In this document: one piece after another, positions 1 through 8,574 of the stretch
How the letters are laid out: each line of letters begins with the position of its first letter
How positions within the stretch are numbered: position 1 is the first letter of the stretch
NCBI RefSeq assembly: GCF_001013905.1
Contig: NZ_LN831790.1
Coordinates: forward strand, 3,114,001 to 3,178,000
Reading direction: 5' to 3'
Source: Streptomyces leeuwenhoekii
Lineage (GTDB): Bacteria; Actinomycetota; Actinomycetes; Streptomycetales; Streptomycetaceae
Length of the DNA stretch: 64,000 bases
Notes under the pieces: model-generated
What the model was told of the DNA's origin: nothing
The model's database searches: none
What the model saw: only the letters and a program-made list of their open reading frames with translations
Made by a program: the position numbers and the translations under genes

Positions 1-1331
1 CGGGCCGCGAGTGGCGGTGCGCCACGCTCAAGGTGCCGCTGGACTGGTCGGAGCCCGAGGGCGAGACGATCGGGCTGGCGCTGATCCGGGCGGAGGCCCG
101 CGGCGAGGACCGCATCGGCTCCCTGCTGTTCAACTTCGGCGGACCGGGCGGCTCCGGCCTGTCGACGATGCCGTCCTACGCCGCCACCGCCGACCGGCTC
201 CGCGAGCGGTACGACCTGGTGAGCTGGGACCCGCGCGGGGTGGGCGCCAGCGAGGGCGTCCGCTGCCGCGGCGACAAGGAGATCCAGGCCGCCGAGTCGG
301 TGGACGCCACGCCGGACACCCCGGCGGAGGAGCGGCGGTTCGTGAGGGACGCCGCGGAGTTCGGCCGGGGCTGCCAGAAGGCCGCCGGGAAGCTGATGGC
401 TCACGTCTCCACCACGGACACCGCCCGCGACATGGACCTGATGCGGCATGTGCTGGGCGACGCCGGGCTCCACTACTTCGGCATCTCCTACGGCACCGAG
501 CTCGGCGGCGTGTACGCCCACCTGTTCCCGCAGAACGTGGGACGGATGGTCCTCGACGCGGTCGCCGACCCCACCGCCGACACCATCGGGCACGCCGAGA
601 ACCAGACCCGGGGCTTCCAGCGCGCGCTCGACGACTATCTGGAGTCCACCGGCCAGGACCCCCGCCGGGGCACACGGAAGATCGCGGACCTCCTCGGGCG
701 GATCGACGAGGAACCACTGCCGACGTCCACCCCCGGGCGGAAGCTGACCCAGACCCTCGCCCTCATCGGCATCATCCTGCCGCTGTACGGCGAGGAGAGC
801 TGGCCGCTGCTCACCAGCGCGCTGAAGGCCGCCGAGAAGGGCGACGGCTCAGAGCTGCTGGCACTCGCCGACGGCTACAACGAGCGTGACGCGTCCGGCC
901 GCTACGGCACGGGGTCCCATGCGCAGCGCGTCATATCGTGCCTGGACGACAGGCAGCGGCCGACCCTGGAGGAGGCGAAGAGGCTGCTGCCGAGGTTCGA
1001 GAGGATCTCCCCCGTCTTCGGGGCCTACCTGGGCTGGGACACGGCCGGCTGGTGCCGCGACTGGCCGGTGCCCGGACAGTACGAGACACCGGAGGTGAGC
1101 GCGCCGGGTGCACCGCCCGTCCTGGTGGTCGGCAACACCGGCGACCCGGCGACGCCCTACGAGGGCGCCCGCCGGATGGCGGACGAGCTGGGCGAGGACG
1201 TCGGCGTGGTGCTCACCTGGCGGGGCCACGGACACGTGGCGTACGGCAAGGGCAGCGACTGCGTCGACACGGCGGTGGACGCGTATCTGCTGAACGGCAC
1301 GGTCCCGAAGGACGGCAAGGTCTGCTCATGA
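1..1331 (+). CDS. Alpha/beta-hydrolase, TAP-like exported peptidase (5' end missing)
   Basis: The reading frame is open from base 3 and runs off the left edge, so the N-terminus and any signal peptide are missing. The visible 443 residues match the S33 / tripeptidyl-aminopeptidase-like family. Near the start there is an oxyanion-type motif GGPGGSG, then the nucleophile elbow GISYGTELGG. In the C-terminal TAP-like domain the acid is in VGNTGDPATPY and the catalytic histidine is in RGHGHVAYG. Family members are usually secreted and release short peptides from protein N-termini, but the exact substrate cannot be read here. The stop is at 1329-1331. The next convincing gene lies on the other strand. 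Confidence 0.88.
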   Translation, partial: GREWRCATLKVPLDWSEPEGETIGLALIRAEARGEDRIGSLLFNFGGPGGSGLSTMPSYAATADRLRERYDLVSWDPRGVGASEGVRCRGDKEIQAAESVDATPDTPAEERRFVRDAAEFGRGCQKAAGKLMAHVSTTDTARDMDLMRHVLGDAGLHYFGISYGTELGGVYAHLFPQNVGRMVLDAVADPTADTIGHAENQTRGFQRALDDYLESTGQDPRRGTRKIADLLGRIDEEPLPTSTPGRKLTQTLALIGIILPLYGEESWPLLTSALKAAEKGDGSELLALADGYNERDASGRYGTGSHAQRVISCLDDRQRPTLEEAKRLLPRFERISPVFGAYLGWDTAGWCRDWPVPGQYETPEVSAPGAPPVLVVGNTGDPATPYEGARRMADELGEDVGVVLTWRGHGHVAYGKGSDCVDTAVDAYLLNGTVPKDGKVCS

Positions 1332-1675
1332 CCGCCCACCACGCACGGCCCCCTCGCTCAGCATCCCAGTCCCCCGCTCCCCAAGTCTCAGGCGATTCAC
1401 CACAGAACGAAGTCCAGCTTGCCGATCCCTACTTGGCGAAGACAGTCTGGGATGCCCACGACGATGGGACCTACAACGTTGCCGAGGTCAGTGGGGATGA
1501 GCGAGGCATACGTCCAGCCCGCTCACCGAGTCCACACGCGCTGGATGCCGCGAGTCATGCGCGTCCGGTCGGTCGGGACATAGAGGTCGTGTCCTCCCGG
1601 GCTGGCAGCGCCCGGCGCTGAACCCGGGCCGTCTCCGGGCCGTGCGAGGTGAACCGACACCAACCCACAACGGCA
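1332..1675. other. Gene-poor stretch, possibly degenerate sequence
   Basis: About 340 bases follow the peptidase without a convincing gene. Base composition is visibly less GC-rich than in the flanking genes (for example around 1380-1500). Short open frames on both strands lack ribosome binding sites and show no family I recognise. It may be the eroded remnant of a gene or simply non-coding. Confidence 0.4.
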
Positions 1676-1715
1676 GAAGCCCACGGCATCCGACCAGGTC
1701 AGTGCCGTGGGCTTC
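1676..1715 (-). terminator. Strong hairpin downstream of moeZ
   Basis: A perfect 13-bp stem (GAAGCCCACGGCA at 1676-1688 pairing with 1703-1715) encloses a 14-base loop. It lies 30 bases beyond the moeZ stop codon. It fits the Streptomyces pattern of GC-rich terminators without a long U-tract. Confidence 0.75.
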
Positions 1716-1745
1716 GTCAGGCTCGCTGGTGAGCCGGACCGGTGA

Positions 1746-2924
1746 TCAGTACACCGGCTTGTGCGGCTCGATCTGGTTGACCCAGCCGATCACGCCGCCG
1801 CCGACGTGCACGGCGTCCGAGAAGCCGGCGTTCTTCAGGACCGCCAGGACTTCCGCACTGCGGACACCCGTCTTGCAATGCAAGACGATCTTCTTGTCCT
1901 GCGGCAGGGTCTCCAGGGCGGTGCCCATGAGGAACTCGTTCTTCGGGATCAGGCGGGCGCCCGGGATCGAGACGATCTCGTACTCGTTCTGCTCACGGAC
2001 GTCGATGATCTCGATGTTCTCGCCGTCGTCGATCCACTCCTTGAGCTGCTTGGGAGTGATCGTGGAGTCGGCCGCCGCCGCCTGGGCCTCCTCGGAGACG
2101 ACGCCGCAGAACGCCTCGTAGTCGATGAGCTCGGTGACGGTCGGGTTCTCGCCGCAGACCGCGCAGTCGGGGTCCTTGCGGACCTTGACCTGGCGGTACT
2201 GCATCTCCAGGGCGTCGTAGATCATCAGGCGGCCGACCAGCGGCTCGCCGATGCCCGCGAGGAGCTTGATGGCCTCGTTGACCTGGATGGACCCGATGGA
2301 CGCGCAGAGCACGCCGAGCACGCCGCCCTCGGCGCAGGACGGGACCATGCCGGGGGGCGGGGGCTCCGGGTAGAGGCAGCGGTAGCAGGGACCGTGCTCC
2401 GACCAGAAGACGGACGCCTGACCGTCGAAGCGGTAGATCGACCCCCACACGTACGGCTTGTTCAGCAGCACACAGGCGTCGTTGACCAGGTAGCGGGTCG
2501 CGAAGTTGTCCGTACCGTCGATGATCAGGTCGTACTGGCTGAAGATGTCCATCACGTTGTCGGCCTCGAGCCGCTCCTCGTGAAGGACCACGTTCACGTA
2601 CGGGTTGATGCCCTTGACGCTGTCACGGGCGGACTCCGCCTTGGAACGGCCGATGTCGGACTGGCTGTGGATGATCTGGCGCTGCAGGTTCGACTCGTCG
2701 ACCTCGTCGAACTCCACGATGCCGAGCGTGCCGACACCCGCGGCGGCCAGGTACATCAGTGCCGGCGAGCCCAGGCCGCCCGCGCCCACACAGAGCACCT
2801 TGGCGTTCTTCAGCCGCTTCTGCCCGTCCATCCCCACGTCGGGGATGATCAGGTGGCGGGAGTACCTGCGGACCTCGTCTACGGTGAGCTCGGGGGCCGG
2901 CTCGACCAGGGGTGGCAGCGACAC
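1746..2924 (-). CDS. moeZ: MoeZ: adenylyltransferase/sulfurtransferase
   Basis: This 392-residue protein has an N-terminal ThiF/MoeB/E1-like domain and a C-terminal rhodanese domain, the standard MoeZ fusion. Visible motifs are the nucleotide loop GAGGLGSP (about residues 47-54), the GTDNF motif, two Zn-type CxxC pairs (CYRC and CAVC) and the conserved cysteine in PSCAEGG. The rhodanese active loop is HCKTGVRS near residue 350. MoeZ adenylates the C-terminus of ubiquitin-like sulfur carrier proteins and converts it to a thiocarboxylate, serving molybdopterin, cysteine and thio-natural-product pathways in actinobacteria. The start is GTG with a GGAG six bases upstream. It lies 63 bases after the spherulin-like gene on the same strand and could be cotranscribed with it. 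Confidence 0.95.
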   Translation of the reverse strand: MSLPPLVEPAPELTVDEVRRYSRHLIIPDVGMDGQKRLKNAKVLCVGAGGLGSPALMYLAAAGVGTLGIVEFDEVDESNLQRQIIHSQSDIGRSKAESARDSVKGINPYVNVVLHEERLEADNVMDIFSQYDLIIDGTDNFATRYLVNDACVLLNKPYVWGSIYRFDGQASVFWSEHGPCYRCLYPEPPPPGMVPSCAEGGVLGVLCASIGSIQVNEAIKLLAGIGEPLVGRLMIYDALEMQYRQVKVRKDPDCAVCGENPTVTELIDYEAFCGVVSEEAQAAAADSTITPKQLKEWIDDGENIEIIDVREQNEYEIVSIPGARLIPKNEFLMGTALETLPQDKKIVLHCKTGVRSAEVLAVLKNAGFSDAVHVGGGVIGWVNQIEPHKPVY

Positions 2925-2987
2925 GGGGACTCCGTTGATCGGTCAGTCATTACGGTTGTTCTCCCCGTAACACTGCCATGGGCTTTT

Positions 2988-3794
2988 TCATTCCGAGACA
3001 CCTGTTCCAATGCGCGAGACGATGTCGTCCCAGTAGCCGGGCATGGTCTCCCAGGGGTCGGCGAGCCCCTCAATGCCGCCGGTCGTGCCGGTGCCGCCCG
3101 CGCGAGTGGTACCGCCCGCGCGAGCGGTGCCGTCCGTGCGGTCGGTGAAGTAGACCGTCGCGGCGCCCTGGCGGCGCGCGATGAGCAGGGCCTCGTCGAG
3201 GTGCGCGCGCGGGACCCCGTGGACGAGGTGGCAGAAGCGCTCGGGCGGGTGGTCGGCGGTCCACTCGGCCGCCTGGGACCAGCGGTAGTCGCTCCACGGG
3301 CCGCGGAAGGTGACCAACTGGTCGGCGCTCTCCGCGTAACCGTGGTGCGGGTGGATGCCGTGGCCGAGCACGATGTGGGCGTCGTCGCGGATCGCGCGCA
3401 CGGCGGCGACCGTGTGGCGGATCCCGGGAAGCTCCGCCTCCCCGGACGGGCAGTGGTCCAGCAGGAAGCCGTCGACCCGGTACCAGTCGGCGTACCGGTG
3501 CGCCTCGGAGGTCAGCTCACCGAGGGGGCGGGCTCCGAAGGCGGTGTCCAGGCGGCCGAGGACGCGGGTGCCGGCGCCGCGGAGGCGGCCGGCCGCTTCC
3601 CGGCACAGGGGGTCGGGGCGGACGCCGGGCCCGGCGGCGACGTCGAGGACGACCCAGTGCAGGGGCGTGCCGGGGCGGGCGAGCTGCGCCCATTCACCGG
3701 GGGCGACGAGGGGGTGTGCCAGGCCGGGGACGCCGAAGCCGATGCCGACACCGGCTTTCGGCGTGCCCGCTCTTGTGCTGGTCAGATACGGCAT
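2988..3794 (-). CDS. Spherulation-specific family 4 (spherulin-4-like) protein
   Basis: The protein has 268 residues and resembles the spherulin-4 family, a TIM-barrel fold that includes the GH135 enzyme Sph3 acting on galactosaminogalactan. Typical features are GIGFGVPG near the N-terminus, WVVLDVAAGPG, and VDGFLLDHCPSGE around residue 110, which carries the acidic residues expected at the barrel active site. No signal peptide is visible, so it would be cytoplasmic unless the start is wrong, and this is odd for a polysaccharide hydrolase. The C-terminal third contains a short RAGGT-type repeat. The ATG lies inside the end of the epimerase gene (13-base overlap), so the two are translationally coupled. 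A catalytic role is inferred, not shown. Confidence 0.72.
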   Translation of the reverse strand: MPYLTSTRAGTPKAGVGIGFGVPGLAHPLVAPGEWAQLARPGTPLHWVVLDVAAGPGVRPDPLCREAAGRLRGAGTRVLGRLDTAFGARPLGELTSEAHRYADWYRVDGFLLDHCPSGEAELPGIRHTVAAVRAIRDDAHIVLGHGIHPHHGYAESADQLVTFRGPWSDYRWSQAAEWTADHPPERFCHLVHGVPRAHLDEALLIARRQGAATVYFTDRTDGTARAGGTTRAGGTGTTGGIEGLADPWETMPGYWDDIVSRIGTGVSE

Positions 3795-4873
3795 GCCGCC
3801 TCCATCCAGATGTCGGCGAGGGACTCCTCCAGGTTGATGCGGGGCCGCCAGCCCAGACGGTCGCGGGCGGTGCGCACATCGGCCTGCTGCCAACTGCCGC
3901 AGCCGTCCGGGTACGGGTAGGCGACCGGGGGCGCGGGCGGGTGGTCGGCGTCGGCGCGGGCCGCGGCGGAGTGGCCCGGGTGACCAGGGTGTCCCGCGTG
4001 CCCCTGGTGGCCGAGGTGGCTGAGGAGTTCGCTGCGGGGGTGGGTCAGGGCCTCGGCGCGGTGGCTCAGGGACTCGGTGCGCGGGTGGCCGATGGCCGGC
4101 CTGAGCGGTGTGCCGTGCGGGCCGTCCAGCTCGTGCAGGGCACCGCCGTAGCCGGCCACACGGGCGAGGGTGGCGGCGACGTCGCGGAGGCGGACGGCGC
4201 GGCCCGAGCCGATGTTGATGACGCCCTGCGCGGCGGAGAGGGAGGCGGCGTGGACTGCGCGGGCCACGTCGCGGACGTCGACGAAGTCGCGCTGGACGCC
4301 GAGGCCGCCCAGCCTGAGCTCCCCGTCGCCGGACTGCATGGCGCGGCGCATGGCCTCGGCCAGGCGGCCCAGGGGGGACCCGGCGGGCGTGCCGGGGCCG
4401 GCGGGTGAGAAGACGCGCAGGACGACGGCGTCCAGGCCGGAGCCGAGGACCAGTTCCGTCGCGGCGAGCTTGCTCACACCGTAGGGGCCGCCGGGGCCGG
4501 GCACGGCGTCCTCCGCGGTGGAGGAGCCGGGCTGGCTGGGGCCGTACTCGGAGCCGCAGCCGATCTGCACCAGGCGGGCGCTGCAACTGCTGCGGCGCAG
4601 GGCCTCGCAGATGGTGGCGACCGCGACGGTGTTGTGGCGGGTCAGTTCCCGGGCGCCCCCGCGGGTGGCACCGGCGCAGTTGATGACGACGCCGGGCTGG
4701 ACCGCGTCGAGGAAGCGGGTGAGCGCGCCGGGGCTGCCGGTGGCGAGGTCGAAGCGGACGTCGGCGTCGTCGCCGCGGCCGAGGGCGGTGAGCTGGACGG
4801 CGGGATCGGCGAGGAGGCGGTCGGCGACGAAGCGGCCGATGTAACCGTTGGCTCCGATCAGCAGGACTCTCAT
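3782..4873 (-). CDS. NAD-dependent epimerase/dehydratase (extended SDR)
   Basis: This 363-residue extended short-chain dehydrogenase acts on nucleotide sugars. It has the NAD(P) glycine motif GANGYIGRFVADRLL at the very N-terminus, a GCGSEYG serine segment and the catalytic YGVSK near residue 130. Residues around 260-310 form a His/Gly/Pro-rich insert that is not part of the usual fold and is probably a flexible loop. Its partners (PelF-type glycosyltransferase, membrane protein, spherulin-4-like protein) suggest it supplies an epimerised UDP-sugar for a polysaccharide, but the substrate is unknown. The ATG overlaps the TGA of a short leader ORF, so translation is probably coupled to that leader. 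Confidence 0.87.
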   Translation of the reverse strand: MRVLLIGANGYIGRFVADRLLADPAVQLTALGRGDDADVRFDLATGSPGALTRFLDAVQPGVVINCAGATRGGARELTRHNTVAVATICEALRRSSCSARLVQIGCGSEYGPSQPGSSTAEDAVPGPGGPYGVSKLAATELVLGSGLDAVVLRVFSPAGPGTPAGSPLGRLAEAMRRAMQSGDGELRLGGLGVQRDFVDVRDVARAVHAASLSAAQGVINIGSGRAVRLRDVAATLARVAGYGGALHELDGPHGTPLRPAIGHPRTESLSHRAEALTHPRSELLSHLGHQGHAGHPGHPGHSAAARADADHPPAPPVAYPYPDGCGSWQQADVRTARDRLGWRPRINLEESLADIWMEAACRI

Positions 4874-4923
4874 CGGGTGGCCCCCTGGGGGACGGCCGTG
4901 AGGGTGGGGAGGGTCGGGGTCAT
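4870..4923 (-). CDS. 17-residue leader peptide coupled to the epimerase
   Basis: An ATG at 4921-4923 has a strong Shine-Dalgarno (AGGAG) about eight bases upstream and opens a 17-codon frame, MTPTLPTLTAVPQGATR. Its TGA overlaps the epimerase ATG as ATGA. The epimerase has no comparable Shine-Dalgarno of its own. The peptide is threonine and proline rich. It is most simply a coupling leader. It could alternatively be a regulatory uORF. Confidence 0.55.
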   Translation of the reverse strand: MTPTLPTLTAVPQGATR

Positions 4924-5236
4924 GTGGAGTCTCCTAAGAGAGGTGGTGCGGAGTGAGGGGGGTGGCAGCTCTGTGCGGGGAGGGAGCGGCGCGGGTACCG
5001 CACGGGCCGGGGCACGGCGTGCCCGCGGCGGCCCGTGCGGGTCCGGTGGGAGTGGTCGTCACGGCGGTGGTCTCCGCAGGGGCGGCTGCGCGCCGCTTCG
5101 GGGACCGCCGTCCGGCCCGGGCCCCTCGCACCGTGCGCGGCCGCGACGGCGAGGGGCGGACGCGGTGGCGAGAGGGCGCCGTCCCGGCGGGGCGGCGCGT
5201 GGACCGCCGCGCGGGCCGTCCTGCGGGTGCCTGGGG
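4924..5236. other. Intergenic region upstream of the epimerase leader
   Basis: About 310 bases lie between the membrane-protein stop and the leader peptide. Several open frames cross it on both strands, but none has a ribosome binding site or a recognisable product. It probably holds a promoter for the leader-epimerase-spherulin genes, although no clear -10/-35 pair stands out. Confidence 0.35.
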
Positions 5237-6571
5237 TCAGCACGCGGGCTCCGTTCGGGCGTGAGCCGATGCCGTCGTCAGGCGGCGGGTCGCGTGGACG
5301 AGCAGCGTCAGGGCGCCGATGCCGCAGGTCACCGTGGGCACCGCGGCGGGGCCCCAGGCGGTGACCAGGGCTTCGGTCGGGACGGCCAGGGCGCCGCAGC
5401 CGGGGAGGCGGGCGGCGAAGAGAAGGGCGAGGGCGGTCGCCTGGGCCAGTGCGGTGGCGGAGAGGACGAGCGTGGAGGCATGGGCGAAGCCGTGCGCGGC
5501 GAGGAGGCGGGCGAGCAGGAGCAGGGCACCGAGGGCGAGCGCCTGCGGCTGGGCGGCGGGCTCGCCGAGGGCGGCACCGGCCGCGGCCAGCAGCGCGGCC
5601 AGGGCCGCCAGGAACAGCGCCACGGCGCCCGGCAGCAGGGGGCGTACGGCGGCGGTGAAGTCGTCCAGGCCGCGGCTGGCCGTCAGCCTGCGGCGTGCCG
5701 CCGTGGCGAAGAGGTGGGCGGTCCAGGCCGCCGGGGCGCAGGCCAGGGCGAGCGCCAGGAACGGGGCGAGGGTGACCGGCCAGGGGCCGTCGGCGGTGCC
5801 GGTGGGCGGGCCGTCGGGTCCGCCGGCGAGTGCCGTGCGGAGCAGTCCGTCGCCGAGGAGGGCGTAACCGGCGAGCCACCAGACCGGAAGGCCGGCGGAG
5901 GGCTTCCGGCCGGGCGCGGCGAGCGGCCCGCGCCGGACGGCCGCGCGGGTGGCCAGGACGACGGCGAGGACGCCCGCGACGGCGGTGATCAGGCGCGGCT
6001 GGCCCTGGGTGAGGCGCAGGCCGGCCACGGCCGCGGCGCACACGGCGCCGGGCAGCAGGGCCGGGACGACCCAGGCGGTGCGCGCCCGGGGCACCGGCGG
6101 GGCCGTGCGGCGGGGCGGGCGGGTGTCGCCGTCGCGCGGGGTGCGGGCGTACATCTCCTCCGCGAGGGAGAAGACGTCCCGGTGACGGAAGCGGATGGCG
6201 GCGGTCCGGTCGGTGATGCCCTGGGCCTCCAGGCCCGCCGCGATCTCCAGCGGGTCCACGGCCCGCTCGCACAGCGCGCGGTGACGGTCCATCAGCGCCA
6301 TCACCGGGTCCGCGGAGGTGCGTCGGGAGGCGGAGGTGGTGCGGCCGCCGGCCGGCCGGGCACCCGCGAGGAGGCGGTGTTCCGTGCCCGGCCACCGGCG
6401 GTCGCCCCCGGCCCCGAAGCTCACGGGAGAGCCGGGACCGAACGGAACGCCGATGCGGTCCGGGGAGCCGGGACCGAACGGAGCGCCAGAGCGGCCCGAG
6501 ATGCCGGGGAGGTCCGGGGAACCGGGGTGTTCCGGGGAGCCGGGGTGGTTCAGTTCGCCGAGGCCGCTCAT
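5237..6571 (-). CDS. Polytopic membrane protein of the polysaccharide-type locus
   Basis: The protein has 444 residues. The first 60 or so are low complexity with repeated PGSP and FGPGSP motifs. A soluble helical segment follows (about 80-150, including MDRHRALCERAVDPLEIAAGLEA in part), then about eight hydrophobic segments from residue 165 to the C-terminus. I do not recognise a named family. It could be a transport or assembly partner for the upstream glycosyltransferase, in the position where pel loci carry PelG, but it is not convincingly a PelG/MOP exporter. Its ATG overlaps the stop of the glycosyltransferase gene as ATGA, so the two are translated together. Confidence 0.75.
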   Translation of the reverse strand: MSGLGELNHPGSPEHPGSPDLPGISGRSGAPFGPGSPDRIGVPFGPGSPVSFGAGGDRRWPGTEHRLLAGARPAGGRTTSASRRTSADPVMALMDRHRALCERAVDPLEIAAGLEAQGITDRTAAIRFRHRDVFSLAEEMYARTPRDGDTRPPRRTAPPVPRARTAWVVPALLPGAVCAAAVAGLRLTQGQPRLITAVAGVLAVVLATRAAVRRGPLAAPGRKPSAGLPVWWLAGYALLGDGLLRTALAGGPDGPPTGTADGPWPVTLAPFLALALACAPAAWTAHLFATAARRRLTASRGLDDFTAAVRPLLPGAVALFLAALAALLAAAGAALGEPAAQPQALALGALLLLARLLAAHGFAHASTLVLSATALAQATALALLFAARLPGCGALAVPTEALVTAWGPAAVPTVTCGIGALTLLVHATRRLTTASAHARTEPAC

Positions 6572-8271
6572 CTCGCCCCCTCGGTGACGGCCGGGACGGC
6601 GACCGGCGGGCGCGTGGCCCAGCGGGGGCCTCCCCGGGCCGCGGCGGAGGAGGTGGTGCCGGACCAGTGGCCCGGCAGGTGGGCCTCGGCGGGGGCGGCG
6701 AACGGGAGCGGCCTTCCGGCGTCGTCCAGCAGGACGCGGCGGACCGGGACGCGCGAGACGATCTCCAGGTAGATGCCGTGGAAGGCCGCGATGTTCTGCT
6801 CGACGGTGAACAGTTCCAGGGCGCGGGCGCGCGCCGCGGCGCCCAGGCGTGCGCGGCGCTGGGGGTCGCGCAGGAGCGTCACGCACGCCTCGGCGAGCGC
6901 GCGCGGATCGTCCGGGGGGACGACGAGGCCGGTGCCGCCGATGACCTCCCGCACGGCGCCGACGTCCGTGGAGACGGTCGCACGGCCGCACAGCATCGCC
7001 TCGACCAGGACGGACGGGAAGCCCTCGACGGCACTGGACAGGACGACCACGGCCCCGCCGGCGTACGCGTCGGCGGACGTGGGGACCTCCGGCCCGCCGG
7101 ACCGCTCGAAGGACACCGGAGGACCGCCGGGCGCGAGCGGGCCCCGCGCCGCGTCGGGAAACAGCAGCTCCGCGAGTTCGCGGCAGTGGTGGAGGTAGGT
7201 CTCGCCCTCCGGTCCGGCGGGGGTGCCGATGATCCGCAGACGGGCCTTCGGCTCGTGCGCGCGGATCTCGGCGAAGGCGTGCAGCAGGGACACCAGGTCC
7301 TTGGCGGGCTCGATCGGCCCGGCCCAGACCAGGGTGTCCGGGTCCGCGCGCTCGGGGGCCTCCCCCACCTCGGCGAAGGGGGACGCGTCCATGCCCGGGT
7401 ACACCGTGCGGATCCTGGCCCGGTCGGCTCCGCAGCGCTCCTGCCAGCGGCGGGCGTGCGCGTTGCCCGGGGTGACGAGGGCGGCCTGCCGGTAGGTCTC
7501 GGCGGCCAGCCGACCGTGGAAGGCGGCGAGCAGGGACCGTACGGGCGGGGAGGCCTCCGCGGCGGTCAGGTAGTGCGCGCGCAACCGCACCCCGTACTCG
7601 GTCACCAGCAGGGGGACGCGGGAGAAGTGCCGGGCGAGCAGGCCGGGGACGGCCGCCGCACCGCCGGAGGCCGCGTGGCACAGGTCGACCGCGCCGAGTC
7701 CGTCCTGCCCGTACCAGTCGAGCGAGAGGGGGCGCAGGATCCGTTCGAGGTGTGCGGCGGTGGTGAGGAGATCGGCCACGCGCGCCTGGCGGGCGAGGCG
7801 CGTGGCATCCGGTGCGCGACAGGCGCGTTCCAAGGCGCGTACGGCGTGTTCGGAGCGGAGCGCGCGGGCCGGGCCTCCCTCCTCGCGGGCCAGCTCGGCG
7901 AGACCGTAGAGAGCATTGGCGAAACGGTCCGCCTGCGAGAGCGCGGAGGTCCCGGAGGCGCCGGACGGTTCCTGGGAAGCGTCCGCGCACAGAACGGCCG
8001 CGAGTTCGCCGTAGTGCTCGGCGAAGCGCCGGCGCGCGCGCCGCCCGTAGTTCACCCCGTCGTCCTCGGTGCCCCACAGCGGCGCGGTGCGCACCCGGCC
8101 GACCTGAGGCGGCAGCGGCACCCAACCCTCGTTCTCCTGGTGCTCACCGGCGCTCAGCGCGTAGATGTCGAACTCGTGCTGGGCGAGCCCGCGCACGAGC
8201 CGATCGCACCAGGGGTCGGCGTCACCGCTCACATACGGATAGCCACCCTCCGTAAGCAACCCGATGCGCAC
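6568..8271 (-). CDS. PelF-type glycosyltransferase (DUF3492 plus GT4 domain)
   Basis: This 567-residue cytoplasmic glycosyltransferase begins with the DUF3492 signature (GLLTEGGYPYVSGDADPWCD) seen in PelF and its relatives. The C-terminal GT-B half contains WAGPIEPAKDLVSLLHAF and the donor-binding segment SSAVEGFPSVLVEAMLCG, ending in GLVVPPDDP. PelF builds the GalNAc-rich Pel polysaccharide in Gram-negatives, and related genes occur in Gram-positives. It is the first gene of a minus-strand set continuing with a membrane protein (ATGA overlap), epimerase and spherulin-4-like protein. The sugar donor here is unknown. Upstream lies a terminator for the preceding gene and a short promoter region. 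Confidence 0.88.
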   Translation of the reverse strand: MRIGLLTEGGYPYVSGDADPWCDRLVRGLAQHEFDIYALSAGEHQENEGWVPLPPQVGRVRTAPLWGTEDDGVNYGRRARRRFAEHYGELAAVLCADASQEPSGASGTSALSQADRFANALYGLAELAREEGGPARALRSEHAVRALERACRAPDATRLARQARVADLLTTAAHLERILRPLSLDWYGQDGLGAVDLCHAASGGAAAVPGLLARHFSRVPLLVTEYGVRLRAHYLTAAEASPPVRSLLAAFHGRLAAETYRQAALVTPGNAHARRWQERCGADRARIRTVYPGMDASPFAEVGEAPERADPDTLVWAGPIEPAKDLVSLLHAFAEIRAHEPKARLRIIGTPAGPEGETYLHHCRELAELLFPDAARGPLAPGGPPVSFERSGGPEVPTSADAYAGGAVVVLSSAVEGFPSVLVEAMLCGRATVSTDVGAVREVIGGTGLVVPPDDPRALAEACVTLLRDPQRRARLGAAARARALELFTVEQNIAAFHGIYLEIVSRVPVRRVLLDDAGRPLPFAAPAEAHLPGHWSGTTSSAAARGGPRWATRPPVAVPAVTEGAR

Positions 8272-8574
8272 GTGTGCACCCCCGATCTCCGTGAAGGGAG
8301 CCGCCCTTGCTCCGGCGGCTCGCAGCGGGACGAACGTATGCGGACAGGGCGGTGGCGCGACGGACGGTTGTCCGTCGCGCCACCGGAAGGGGTGAACGGT
8401 CGTGACTTTCCCGTGCGGAAGGCGTTTTATCGCGCTAAGAGGTCAAGTGATCACTGAGTGTGACATTCCGGAAGTCCCGCCGGTGTGCGCCCGGCGCACC
8501 GCGCCTGCGAGAACAGCTCCGGCCGGCTCGCCGCGCCGGTTCGCCCACCCGGCGCCGGACGGCTCCCGCGCCCG
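8272..8574. other. Promoter region of the glycosyltransferase locus
   Basis: About 300 bases lie between the DUF3152 stop and the glycosyltransferase start. It contains a terminator (8351-8384) and, nearer the DUF3152 gene, a less GC-rich part around 8420-8460 with the palindrome AGTGATCACT at 8446-8455. No open frame here looks real. Confidence 0.45.
8351..8384 (-). terminator. 15-bp hairpin terminator after the DUF3152 gene
   Basis: GGTGGCGCGACGGAC (8351-8365) pairs perfectly with 8370-8384 around a GGTT loop. It lies 190 bases past the DUF3152 stop and ahead of the glycosyltransferase. Confidence 0.7.

Noticed and set aside
1676..1715. Inverted repeat as the end of an insertion sequence
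   Set aside because: There is no transposase and no matching second end. Its place just after moeZ explains it as a terminator.
4920..6395. Long open frame (about 490 codons) antisense to the membrane-protein gene and leader
   Set aside because: It is a shadow of high GC3 coding on the opposite frame. Its product is Arg/Pro-rich with no family features, and the membrane protein in the other frame has real hydrophobic helices and an ATGA coupling.
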